DNA from: Shewanella nanhaiensis
Lineage (GTDB): Bacteria; Pseudomonadota; Gammaproteobacteria; Enterobacterales; Shewanellaceae
Direction of reading: 5' to 3'
Length of the DNA stretch: 51,011 nucleotides
NCBI RefSeq assembly: GCF_019457885.1
Contig: NZ_JAHZST010000024.1
Span: 1-51,011, forward strand
The notes beneath the pieces were generated by a model. That model made no database searches, was not told the origin of the DNA, and saw only the letters and a list, made by a program, of their open reading frames with translations. Every line of letters starts with the position of its first letter. Within the stretch, counting starts at the first letter, position 1. Made by a program: the position numbers and the translations under genes. Below, one piece after another: positions 32,111 to 40,406 of this stretch.

Positions 32111-33391
32111 TTAAAGGTTTGAAGCATCTAAAAAGTCTTCAGAGTGTGGATCGCCTGTCGTGTTGCTGAAGTTATTGGTACTTTCAGCAGACTGTAGGAG
32201 CTGTGCACGGGTATTTTCAAATGCTGTTCCGTTCGCTTGCTGCGGATTTGAAGCTAAGAAAAGAGCCGCAGCGCCAGCAACATGAGGTGAGGCCATTGAG
32301 GTTCCGCTCATTGTTGTAGTACCACCACCAGCTCTGAGTGACAAGACACTGCCGCCTGGCGCCGCGATGGCCACTGGTGCAGAGTTGTTTGTTGTCCAGC
32401 TAGCACTTTGAGCGCCCCAGTTAGAGAAGCTATTCCAATCATCTCCCTCTTTGGCTGAGCTTACAGTGATCACTGTGTCTGAGTATCCTGCAGGCGTGTA
32501 GTTTACTGCGTTATCGCTGTCATTACCTGCAGCAACCACAACAACGACACCTGCATTACGCGCATTACAGATAGCTTCATGGTAAGAGTCATTACCTGTA
32601 AAGCCGCTATTGGTACAACTACCAGTTACATTGCCGCTACCACCAATAGACATGTTAACGACAGCAGCTTCGCCACGCGCTTGTACCTCAGAGGTAACCC
32701 AGTCAAGTGCTGCAATGGTGCTTGAGTTCGGGCATGAACCACGGCTTGAACAGATTTTTGCGGCATGTAAAGTGACTTGTGAAGCCATACCGACAACGTC
32801 GATATCATTATTTAATGCTCCGATAGTGCCACCAACATGGGTGCCATGACCATGATCATCATCCCAAGGGTTACTGCAGCTTCTGCCTTTACACTGCTCA
32901 AATGCCATGCTGTTACTGATGTTAGCAGCCAAATCAGGGTGATCTGAATCTAAACCTGTATCGAGAACATACACATGTACGCCAGCGCCTTCGTTTGAGT
33001 TAGCATCAGCTCCAGTGCGTGCAATGCCCCAAGGCATGGTTTGCGCTGCAGGTGGGTTGCCTCCACCAGGTTTACCTTTATTAATTGTTTTAATGCCATC
33101 GAACTCAATAGATGCAACATTTGGGTTATTTCGTAGCGCATCTAATCGACCTTGAGTTACAGATGCTGAGAAACCAAAAAATGCACTACCATAAGAGTAT
33201 TTAACCGCGCCAACGCCCATACCAGCGGCTAAGTTCTTTGCGTTACTCTTATTTGCTTGGTGACCAGAAATGGCTAAATCAGAGTTTAATTTTACAATCA
33301 CATCTAATTTACCATCTGAGTTGCCTGCAACAACTGAACTACTACCTAAAATCAACATGCTTGCTGCGAGATATTTCATTTTAAAATTCAT
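32111..33391 (-). CDS. Secreted subtilisin-like serine protease (S8)
   Basis: A 426-aa exported protease. Signal peptide at 1-22 (MNFKMKYLAASMLILGSSSVVA), propeptide-like region at about 24-105 (I9-type strand pattern: VIVKLNSD ... NVASIEFD), and catalytic domain with D144 (VYVLDTGLDSDHPDL), H182 (HGHGTHVGG), N290 and S365 (SGTSMASPHVAG). Several Cys in the catalytic domain may form disulfides. There are no added C-terminal domains. It lies beside the accessory cluster, but a terminator and its own promoter region suggest it is separate. Confidence 0.93.
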   Translation of the reverse strand: MNFKMKYLAASMLILGSSSVVAGNSDGKLDVIVKLNSDLAISGHQANKSNAKNLAAGMGVGAVKYSYGSAFFGFSASVTQGRLDALRNNPNVASIEFDGIKTINKGKPGGGNPPAAQTMPWGIARTGADANSNEGAGVHVYVLDTGLDSDHPDLAANISNSMAFEQCKGRSCSNPWDDDHGHGTHVGGTIGALNNDIDVVGMASQVTLHAAKICSSRGSCPNSSTIAALDWVTSEVQARGEAAVVNMSIGGSGNVTGSCTNSGFTGNDSYHEAICNARNAGVVVVVAAGNDSDNAVNYTPAGYSDTVITVSSAKEGDDWNSFSNWGAQSASWTTNNSAPVAIAAPGGSVLSLRAGGGTTTMSGTSMASPHVAGAAALFLASNPQQANGTAFENTRAQLLQSAESTNNFSNTTGDPHSEDFLDASNL

Positions 33392-34036
33392 AAACCAGCC
33401 TACTTATTATTAGTATTAAATCATTATTTTTAAGGGTAAGCAGAATCAGTCTGCTTTGTTACTCACACAAAATAGCTGCTTGTTAACTATTTTGTAACAC
33501 GATAGATAACCTGCCTTATTTTTAAATGTTTATCAATAGAACTAATTGTCATTTTTATATCGTGACATTTCTGGTTTGCTGATTTAGATCTTAGACCTAG
33601 TTACATGTGAAGTGGTAAACAGATACCGTTTCACATACAGCTAGTTATATTAATTGCGTTAGAAGATATTTAGCAAAACAATAGTCTAAAAACCGTCTCA
33701 TTAAAGAGTCAATGTAAAAATATCTTTGCGGCAGATTTTTGGTATATTGGTATAACCAAAAAGTGAAAGGAATATTAATTTAGAATGCTTCAGGTACTAG
33801 TTTTTTGATTTAAAGATAATGTAAGGGAAATTCTGTAATAAAGTTTTACTTATTTACGGATTGGGCATATTAAGATTAGAGGTAACGCCGCAAAGTATGA
33901 GCTAGCTTAGTGTTACAAGTCATTAAGGGGCGGGCAATGACAAACTAATCATTACTTTGTAAATTCCTTTTTGAGTATTGAATTCCCGTTCGGTGCTGAT
34001 AATCTTGCGCCATTGTAAGCAATAATAAGAATCGAA
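33392..34036. other. 645-bp divergent intergenic region with an imperfect inverted repeat
   Basis: An AT-rich region between the protease and PepSY genes. ATGTGAAGTGGTA (33605-33617) and TACCGTTTCACAT (33624-33636) form an imperfect inverted repeat (11 of 13 positions) of operator-like form, about 215 bp before the protease start and 400 bp before the PepSY start. No coding sequence is supported. Confidence 0.45.
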
Positions 34037-35098
34037 ATGACAAAGCTTTTAAAGACACTGCATAACTGGATTGGTTTTTTTATCAGTTTGATCATGCTAA
34101 TAGTGTTAACAACAGGGATCTACCTAGGTTGTGCGGATCTGTTTAAACGTTTAGATGACAAAAATCAGCAATATGTTAGCTTAACCCACGAGCAAAAAGC
34201 GGAAATAGCCAGCCAAATATTGCTCAGTTATCCAGAGATGAATGGCGTAAAACTGCCGACTGAAATGTCGCCTTACGTTGAGGCCTATACGCGGCAACAA
34301 TCAATATTTTTAACCACAGGGCTTGATGAGATTAGTACTCAAGTGAAAAACAAAAATTCACTGCAAAGCTGGATGTTTTGGTTTCATCGTAATTTCCAGC
34401 TCAGTGATCCGGGTAAACACGTCAATGCAGTTAGTGCCATTTTAGCGACAGTGATTATGTTTATCGGTCTTTATCTGTGGTGGTTAATTCGTAAAGGATT
34501 TAGGTGGAAACAGACGCTACCTAAAAACGGCAAGAACAGCGCGTTAATCAAGAGTCATATTCAGCTAGGGCTGATCTTCTCAATTCCACTATTAGTGATG
34601 TCCATTAGCGGTGCCTATATCACTTATGGTTCATGGGGAGAATCAACACTGGATGATAACCGTGTGAAACCTGTACTAGCTCAGGCTGATAACTGGCGAG
34701 CACAGATTTTAGCTGCGCAGTCTTTATGGCCAAACTCTGAGTTAGTTTCAATCTCCAAGCCTCGCAAAGCTGAGGCAACAGGTTACATCTACTCATTAAG
34801 CTTTAATGGTGATAATGCCTTAGGTTTATTGCAAACCGATACGATAAAAATTGATCTAAATACGGGTCGGTTAGAGTCAGCTCAAACCTTTAGCGATAAA
34901 GGCTTAGCCTATCAGTTAAAGTACAGTGCCCGCTTTTTACATGATGGCGCTAGAATGCCAACTTGGTACCTGCTTTTACTGATCATTAGCTCAATTGTTG
35001 GCACGTTAATGGTGGGATTTGTGTTAGTGACCTTTACTCGAAAAGAGATTATCGCTCGTGTAAAAGCTAAACCTCTTGTGAAAGTAAAAGTGAGTTAA
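34037..35098 (+). CDS. PepSY-associated transmembrane protein
   Basis: A 353-aa inner-membrane protein of the PepSY_TM family (FpvG/FhuF-neighbour type), with helices at about 10-32, 130-152, 178-198 and 318-342. Conserved His/aromatic pairs fit the family: LHNWIGFF (H9), FHRNF (about 117), HDGARMPTWY (about 305). Members linked to iron uptake are thought to pass electrons to ferric siderophores. No siderophore receptor is adjacent, so the role here is inferred only. It is unrelated in arrangement to the duplicated pair at 12375-15088, but from the same broad family. Confidence 0.8.
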   Translation: MTKLLKTLHNWIGFFISLIMLIVLTTGIYLGCADLFKRLDDKNQQYVSLTHEQKAEIASQILLSYPEMNGVKLPTEMSPYVEAYTRQQSIFLTTGLDEISTQVKNKNSLQSWMFWFHRNFQLSDPGKHVNAVSAILATVIMFIGLYLWWLIRKGFRWKQTLPKNGKNSALIKSHIQLGLIFSIPLLVMSISGAYITYGSWGESTLDDNRVKPVLAQADNWRAQILAAQSLWPNSELVSISKPRKAEATGYIYSLSFNGDNALGLLQTDTIKIDLNTGRLESAQTFSDKGLAYQLKYSARFLHDGARMPTWYLLLLIISSIVGTLMVGFVLVTFTRKEIIARVKAKPLVKVKVS

Positions 35099-35145
35099 AA
35101 TACTCTTTTTCCCTCATTGGGCATGTTAGCCCTCTTGATACTCTG

Positions 35146-35169
35146 CTCCTTCAAACAAAATTGAAGGGG
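35146..35169. terminator. Weak hairpin between convergent genes
   Basis: CCTTCAA (35148-35154) pairs with TTGAAGG (35161-35167), extended by wobble pairs; no U run follows directly. It lies between the PepSY and LysR genes, which converge. Confidence 0.4.
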
Positions 35170-35188
35170 CTGAGTGTTGCTGTTTTTG

Positions 35189-36139
35189 TTAAGCCTTCAG
35201 TCTGTTTTTTAGAAACTCAATGACTAATTGGGTTCGTTTAGGTAGGTGCTCTCTCCTGGGGTAGAGAATATAAAGCGGTAATATAGCTGTTGTTCGCCAT
35301 TGAGGAAGTAACCGTACCACTCTGTTACGTTCACTCTTCGTGAGTTTATCTAGCGCAAAGTCTGCAAGTGTCGCGACGCCGATTCCCGCCAACATGGCTT
35401 CAACCATAGAAGGAATAAGGTTTGTTTTAAAGCTACCATCAAGTTTGATATTGCAGCTTTCTCTATTATTAAATTGTGTGATTTTAGATGTGTGCTCGTA
35501 CTCTTGGTTGCTCTCATCTTTGACAAAAGTCCAGTTATCCAGATTGAGTATTTCACTCTTATAGATAATGTGTTGGTAACGGTTTAATTCAGCGGGGTGG
35601 TTAATAATGCCATGTTGTTCAATATAAGTATCAAGCGCGTAAGGGGCACAAGTTACCGCTTTCATTTTATGGCCAACCAGTCCCTCTGGTGGAGTATCTG
35701 TTAGGTAAACAGCAATATCGAAACTCTCTTGAACAAGATCAGACATCTGCTCTGTAAACAGCAGTTCAATCTCTATCCTTGGGTAGAGCGTATTGAATTC
35801 AGCGAGTAGCGAGGAGAGTCTGCCTGCTCCGAAAGAGCTTGAAGCTGATATTTTAACTCTTCCTGAAGCCACATTGTTATTGAAAAGTTTGTTTTCAATA
35901 GCTTCAGCATGCTCCATTAACGCTTTAGCCTGATGATAAAATTCAAGACCATCTTGTGTTACTACGAACTGCCTTGTTGTTCTGTGGATCAACTGCTTAT
36001 TTAGCAAATTTTCCAACTTGACTAACTGGCGACTCACATGAGCATTGGAGCAGCCCAGTCGCTGTGCTGTTGCTGAGATACTTTTTTCTTCGCAAAGTTG
36101 AATGTAAAGGGGGAGGTAACTTAACCAGATTATTTCCAT
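35189..36139 (-). CDS. LysR family transcriptional regulator
   Basis: A 316-aa LysR-type regulator with N-terminal winged helix (residues 1-62: YIQLCEEKSISATAQRLGCSNAHVSRQLVKLENLLNKQLIHRTTRQFVVTQDG) and a two-lobe effector-binding domain with VKISASSSFG (about 96) and GLVGHKM (about 172). The start is ATG 36139, without a clear ribosome site. It is divergent from the CatB-like acetyltransferase gene (86 bp apart), so it may regulate it, but the family often controls unrelated genes too. The effector is unknown. Confidence 0.88.
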   Translation of the reverse strand: MEIIWLSYLPLYIQLCEEKSISATAQRLGCSNAHVSRQLVKLENLLNKQLIHRTTRQFVVTQDGLEFYHQAKALMEHAEAIENKLFNNNVASGRVKISASSSFGAGRLSSLLAEFNTLYPRIEIELLFTEQMSDLVQESFDIAVYLTDTPPEGLVGHKMKAVTCAPYALDTYIEQHGIINHPAELNRYQHIIYKSEILNLDNWTFVKDESNQEYEHTSKITQFNNRESCNIKLDGSFKTNLIPSMVEAMLAGIGVATLADFALDKLTKSERNRVVRLLPQWRTTAILPLYILYPRREHLPKRTQLVIEFLKNRLKA

Positions 36140-36225
36140 ATGGTAATTTTGATTATCATTTTTGTAGGTTCTGGAAATAATAGTGAGCAGCTAGACTCTT
36201 TGCAATATTAAAGAGGAGAGTTGTA

Positions 36226-36879
36226 ATGAAACAATTTAATAGTTGGCTTGATTCCGAAAGGCTAAAAGAGCAGATCACTAACCCAAATATTCAAGTAGGG
36301 GAACACTCATATTATTCAGGTTTTTACCATGGAGGTTCATTTGAGGAGCAAGCTGTACGTTACTTGTTGGGAGATGGCTCCACCTCTGATATTTGGGAGA
36401 GTGGCGTGTATGGAGAAGTTGATAAACTTATTATAGGTAAATTTTGCTCTATTGCCTCCGGGGCAACATTTATGCTTGCCGGTAATCAAGGGCATCGAAT
36501 TGATTGGGTATCTACCTATCCTTTCTCGACGGAGACATTTGGTGAGGGTGTAGACAGTGGCTTTCAACGTTCAGGTGACACTATCATTGGCAATGATGTG
36601 TGGATTGGCAGTGAAGCCATGATAATGCCTGGTGTTTATATAGGTAATGGCGCGGTCATTGGTGCAAGAGCTGTCATAACTAAAGATGTTGCACCATATA
36701 GCCTTGTTGTTGGCAATAATCAGCTGGTGAGAAAGCGTTTTAACGATGCCACTATTGAAAAATTACTACAGATAAAGTGGTGGGATTGGCCAATGGAAAA
36801 ACTTAAAGGCGGGATGCCACTGCTCTGTAGCGGTGATGTGGAGGGACTGTTTAAATATCATTTTGCATCCATTACTTAA
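36226..36879 (+). CDS. catB: CatB-type xenobiotic (chloramphenicol) acetyltransferase
   Basis: A 217-aa left-handed beta-helix acetyltransferase. It matches from memory the CatB/XAT type along its length: QITNPNIQVGEHSYYSGFYHG, DKLIIGKFCSIASGATFMLAG, NQGH with H90 the catalytic His, and IIGNDVWIGSEAMIMPGV. The family moves acetyl from acetyl-CoA to chloramphenicol or related drugs and sugars. It has an insert of about ten residues near 50-60 (LGDGSTSDIWESG) compared with cassette-borne catB. The ribosome site GAGGAGAG is good. Divergent LysR neighbour. Resistance itself is not shown by sequence. Confidence 0.85.
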   Translation: MKQFNSWLDSERLKEQITNPNIQVGEHSYYSGFYHGGSFEEQAVRYLLGDGSTSDIWESGVYGEVDKLIIGKFCSIASGATFMLAGNQGHRIDWVSTYPFSTETFGEGVDSGFQRSGDTIIGNDVWIGSEAMIMPGVYIGNGAVIGARAVITKDVAPYSLVVGNNQLVRKRFNDATIEKLLQIKWWDWPMEKLKGGMPLLCSGDVEGLFKYHFASIT

Positions 36880-36983
36880 ATAAGTAATGGATGCATCAAT
36901 TATAGAGTTTGTTACATAGGGTAGAACCTATCTATCTGTCTATACTTAGGACAGGTTCTATCCAAGATCAAATGGAGTGTGGG

Positions 36984-38201
36984 ATGCTTTATCAAAGTGG
37001 CTCTTTACAGGATGGTGATGAGGTTCAAGTTGATATGGATGCCATTGAAGAGTTTTTCGATGACTTTAAGAGTGCACACAGTACCTGTGACTCGGTTTTG
37101 ATCCAACTTGAAGACGATCCGAATAACGACACCTTACTTAACTCTCTATTCAGATCGATCCATACCATAAAGGGCAACCTTGTCTATGTAGGTCTGAAAG
37201 ACCTCACTCCGATGATCCAAAGCTTAGAAGATCTTCTGGATGCTATCCGCCATAAACAGATCCCATACGATAGCTTGCTCTGTGATGTCATTTTACTCTC
37301 ACTGGATAGAACTGAGAGCATGGTTCAAGCAAGAATAGAGGGGGCTTCTCTTGTACTCTCTGATGATGATATCGATAGCTTGTGCATTAACATTAGTTGT
37401 ATGGCCGATGTTGGGCCTGAAGATAGAATTGAATATATCAAAGCTTGCCTGTTTATCTTAGATCCTGATACTCACCTTGAAGTTCAGTCCCAACTGGACT
37501 CCTCGATGGCTGGGGAAGCGGAAGAAAAATGTGATACTAGAGAGCTTAGGGTCAACACAGACTACTTAATTAGTAATGAATCTGTAAAAGATAAAGAGTT
37601 TGATGATGTGCTTGAAAAGCATGGTGTCGATCTTGATGAAGACATTCGTTTCTTTAAAAATCTGAGTACTCCTTTAGAGAGCCGCTCATTTTATTGGAAA
37701 GGGCGTACACTTCGTTTATTGGTTCTATCTCTGGCAATGAATGAGCGTTCTGGAAACAGAGTCGATGCCTCTCAACTTGCAGTGGCGGTGATGATGCACG
37801 ATCTGGGTATGTCATTTCTATCTCGATCCTTGTTGATCAATACCGGCGCTTTAAGTGAAAATGAAAGGTATGCTTTACAGCGTCACCCTGGCACCAGTTC
37901 CCTTTTGTTAAGCGAATTTGAAAAGTGGGGCGATGCAGCCTTGATGGTTCTACAGCATCATGAACAGATAGATGGCTCAGGATACCCAAATCATCTTACT
38001 GGAGATAAAATTTGCGATGGGGCTAAAATTATCGCCATAGCAGACACCTTCGATGCCAGATCACATGAAAGAGCGCATCATACCCTGCTCAAGCGGCCTT
38101 TGGTTCGGACCATGAATGAGATAAATAACTTCTCCGGCACCCAGTTCGATCCCTTCTGGGTTGAGATATTTAATCAGGTTGTGGGGGCGGCTAACCATTG
38201 A
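36984..38201 (+). CDS. HPt-HD-GYP fusion, probable c-di-GMP phosphodiesterase
   Basis: A 405-aa cytoplasmic protein. HPt domain with H60-x-x-K63-G64 (SIHTIKG), then a middle region of unknown fold, then an HD-GYP domain (about 240-400) with H272-D273 (MMHDLG), the H-P-G-T-S helix, and HHEQIDGSGYP (325-335). ATG 36984 is selected because GGAG lies 6 bases upstream; a TTG at 36909 or ATG 36972 would extend it without a ribosome site. Fusing HPt to HD-GYP would place phosphodiesterase activity under phosphorelay control directly, without a receiver. No kinase is adjacent. Confidence 0.85.
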   Translation: MLYQSGSLQDGDEVQVDMDAIEEFFDDFKSAHSTCDSVLIQLEDDPNNDTLLNSLFRSIHTIKGNLVYVGLKDLTPMIQSLEDLLDAIRHKQIPYDSLLCDVILLSLDRTESMVQARIEGASLVLSDDDIDSLCINISCMADVGPEDRIEYIKACLFILDPDTHLEVQSQLDSSMAGEAEEKCDTRELRVNTDYLISNESVKDKEFDDVLEKHGVDLDEDIRFFKNLSTPLESRSFYWKGRTLRLLVLSLAMNERSGNRVDASQLAVAVMMHDLGMSFLSRSLLINTGALSENERYALQRHPGTSSLLLSEFEKWGDAALMVLQHHEQIDGSGYPNHLTGDKICDGAKIIAIADTFDARSHERAHHTLLKRPLVRTMNEINNFSGTQFDPFWVEIFNQVVGAANH

Positions 38202-38606
38202 GAGTAATATTAACAACATGGCGGTACGTAGTTTTTATCTTCAATCCCAATAAGATTAGATGACAGACCAGTGATCTATTTTCTCTAAGCTTTAATGAGT
38301 CCGGTAACATCTATTTGTGTCGTTGATTACTGTGACCTTTTGCTACTTTTCCCATACAAGTGCTCGCAAAACTTGGCCAGCTAACGACTGGATTATCTTG
38401 GGGGATTCGCTTAGTTTTGATGTAACCACTTTTACTTAAATCATTCTGATATCACGCCAAAACTCATTTTTAGGCAAAGATGACAATTATTTTCAATCTA
38501 GTGTCCAAGAATGATTTGCTCATGCGTCATAGAGATATCGATTCGGTTTTAAAACCGTGACAAAGTCGATAACACTTTATAGCTTCTAGAAAATTAAGGA
38601 AATATT
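38202..38606. other. 405-bp intergenic region
   Basis: A spacer between the HPt-HD-GYP gene and the YciI-ECF pair; it should hold the promoter of the latter. The ribosome site AAGGA is at about 38595. I see no repeat module, terminator with a U tract or small gene that can be supported. Confidence 0.4.
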
Positions 38607-38954
38607 ATGTCTAAGCAGTTTCTCTGTATCCAACGCAGTCAGTCTGGTCCCTGTGAATCTACCCCTTCACCGTCGCCGTCACAAATGGAGGCAATGTATG
38701 CCAAATTTAATGCTTGGAAAGATAAATATGGTGAACATATTGTCGATATGGGGGGCAAACTCAATGCTGATGGTAGAGTCGTGAAGCAAGACAGTGCCCA
38801 TGATGGTCCATTTATTGAGTCTAAAGAGATTATAGGAGGCTTTATGATAGTCTCTGCCGACAGCTTAGAGTTTGCTACAGAGATAGTTCAAGCAAGTCCT
38901 GGTGTCTCAATGCCAGGCTCTAGTGTTGAGATAAGAGAGATACACAAGCCTTGA
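38607..38954 (+). CDS. YciI-like (DGPF) protein, ECF42 partner
   Basis: A 115-aa dimeric alpha/beta-barrel-like protein of the YCII/DGPF family. The DGPF motif is complete (AHDGPFIESKEIIGGFMI, about residues 71-88), with a conserved His and Asp. Such proteins are encoded beside ECF42 sigma factors and are thought to take part in their signalling, though the chemical step is not settled. It overlaps the sigma gene by four bases (TTGA), so the two are translated together. The start has AAGGA 8 bases upstream. Confidence 0.85.
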   Translation: MSKQFLCIQRSQSGPCESTPSPSPSQMEAMYAKFNAWKDKYGEHIVDMGGKLNADGRVVKQDSAHDGPFIESKEIIGGFMIVSADSLEFATEIVQASPGVSMPGSSVEIREIHKP

Positions 38955-40210
38955 TAGCCAAGGAGCTGGTTGATCATCTGTTTCGTCATGAGTATGGAAA
39001 GTTGGTCTCACTACTGTCGCATCGAGTTGGGATGCGACATATTGAGATGGTCGAAGATGCCGTGCAGTTTGCGTTAACCGCAGCATTGGATAACTGGATA
39101 AGAGAGCAAATACCTAAAAATCCCACCGCGTGGCTTTTCAGAGTTGCAAGTAATAGGCTTGTGAGCGAGCTAAGGAGTGAGAGTAGGCACAATCAGTTGT
39201 TACAAGATAACATAGAACAGCTGACTGAAAAGGTGGCTGAACTACCTCAGTTCTATCTATCTAATGAGCTTGAAGATGAGCTGTTGCGCATGCTGTTTAT
39301 CTGCTGCGATCACAGTATTCCCATCGAGTCACAGCTTGTTTTTGCACTTAAAACTCTGTGTGGCTTTAGTATTAATGAGATTGCTATTCGGTTATTTTCA
39401 AATGAAGCAAATATATATAAACGTTTGAGTCGTGCTCGTCATGTCCTCAAAAATACTGCCCCTCCAGCGTTTGACTTATCAAGTCGTGATTACATTAAGC
39501 GTTTACCAGCAATAAACCGCGTACTCTATCTGATGTTTACTGAGGGGCATCTGTCCTCTAATGTGGACTTTGCAATTCGAAAAGATCTTTGTGAAGAAGC
39601 GATACGACTAACTCTGATCTTAGTTAATCACTCCGTTGGGGATAAACCCGAATGCCATGCGTTACTCTCTTTAATGTACCTTCATCTATCGAGAATGGGT
39701 GCAAGAGAGGATGAATTCGGTTCACTACTTTTACTGGAAGAGCAAGATAGGTCCTTATGGGATAGAGGCTGTATTGAGCAAGGCCTCTACTGGTTAGCGA
39801 GTTCGGCTCAGGGAAAATGTTTCTCACGCTATCATGCCGAAGCGGGAGTGGCTGCTGAACACTGCCTTGCCCCCTCTTTCAAGGAGACCAATTGGGAGCG
39901 AATTGCTGAGTGCTACCTGCTACTAGAGCAATCGACGCCCTCAGCCCTTCATCAGTTAAATCGCGCGATAGCAGTTGCACAGTGGAAGGGCGCAGCTGCA
40001 GGCTTAGAGATTTTGCAAGCTGCCACGCCACCCGGTTGGCTAGGCTTAAGCTATCAATGGAGTGCTGTACTTGCCGATCTGCATTTTAGAACCGGCAATA
40101 ATGAGTTAGGCGAGCGTTATAGTGCCGAGGCTATTCATTTCGCACCCAGCTCACAAATTTGTACTCTCCTTAAGCGCAGGTTTACTAAAAGTAGAGGGGA
40201 AGGGCATTAA
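38951..40210 (+). CDS. ECF42-type RNA polymerase sigma factor with C-terminal extension
   Basis: A 419-aa sigma factor. Regions 2 and 4 occupy about 1-175 (VEDAVQFALTAALDNWIREQIPKNPTAWLFRVASNRLVSELRSESRH; then CGFSINEIAIRLFSNEANIYKRLSRAR). The rest is the long TPR-like extension of the ECF42 group (LYLMFTEGHLSS, ALLSLMYLHLSRMGAR, LNRAIAVAQWKGAAAGLEIL), which takes the place of an anti-sigma factor. TTG 38951 is the likely start, coupled through TTGA to the YciI stop. The partner YciI protein supports the group call. Targets are probably stress or toxic-compound related, which is inferred. Confidence 0.88.
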   Translation: MIAKELVDHLFRHEYGKLVSLLSHRVGMRHIEMVEDAVQFALTAALDNWIREQIPKNPTAWLFRVASNRLVSELRSESRHNQLLQDNIEQLTEKVAELPQFYLSNELEDELLRMLFICCDHSIPIESQLVFALKTLCGFSINEIAIRLFSNEANIYKRLSRARHVLKNTAPPAFDLSSRDYIKRLPAINRVLYLMFTEGHLSSNVDFAIRKDLCEEAIRLTLILVNHSVGDKPECHALLSLMYLHLSRMGAREDEFGSLLLLEEQDRSLWDRGCIEQGLYWLASSAQGKCFSRYHAEAGVAAEHCLAPSFKETNWERIAECYLLLEQSTPSALHQLNRAIAVAQWKGAAAGLEILQAATPPGWLGLSYQWSAVLADLHFRTGNNELGERYSAEAIHFAPSSQICTLLKRRFTKSRGEGH

Positions 40211-40406
40211 GCTATCACTAGCACTTATCTCTTATCTCTTATCCAGTTTCATCATCATATTTGAAGCTTATCGCCTGTTTTTTAGTTCGAAATTGTCGGT
40301 TTAACTTGTGAAAGCTTGCTGTGATTAGTTAGTCTGCATATATCTTTTTGGGAAGTGAACACCTTTTTCATCAACAGATCTTACAACACGATATGCAGGG
40401 AGCCAT

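Noticed and set aside
36142..36225. Fur box upstream of the LysR gene (tgattatcatt)
   Set aside because: Only half of the 19-bp consensus is matched and neither neighbour is an iron gene.
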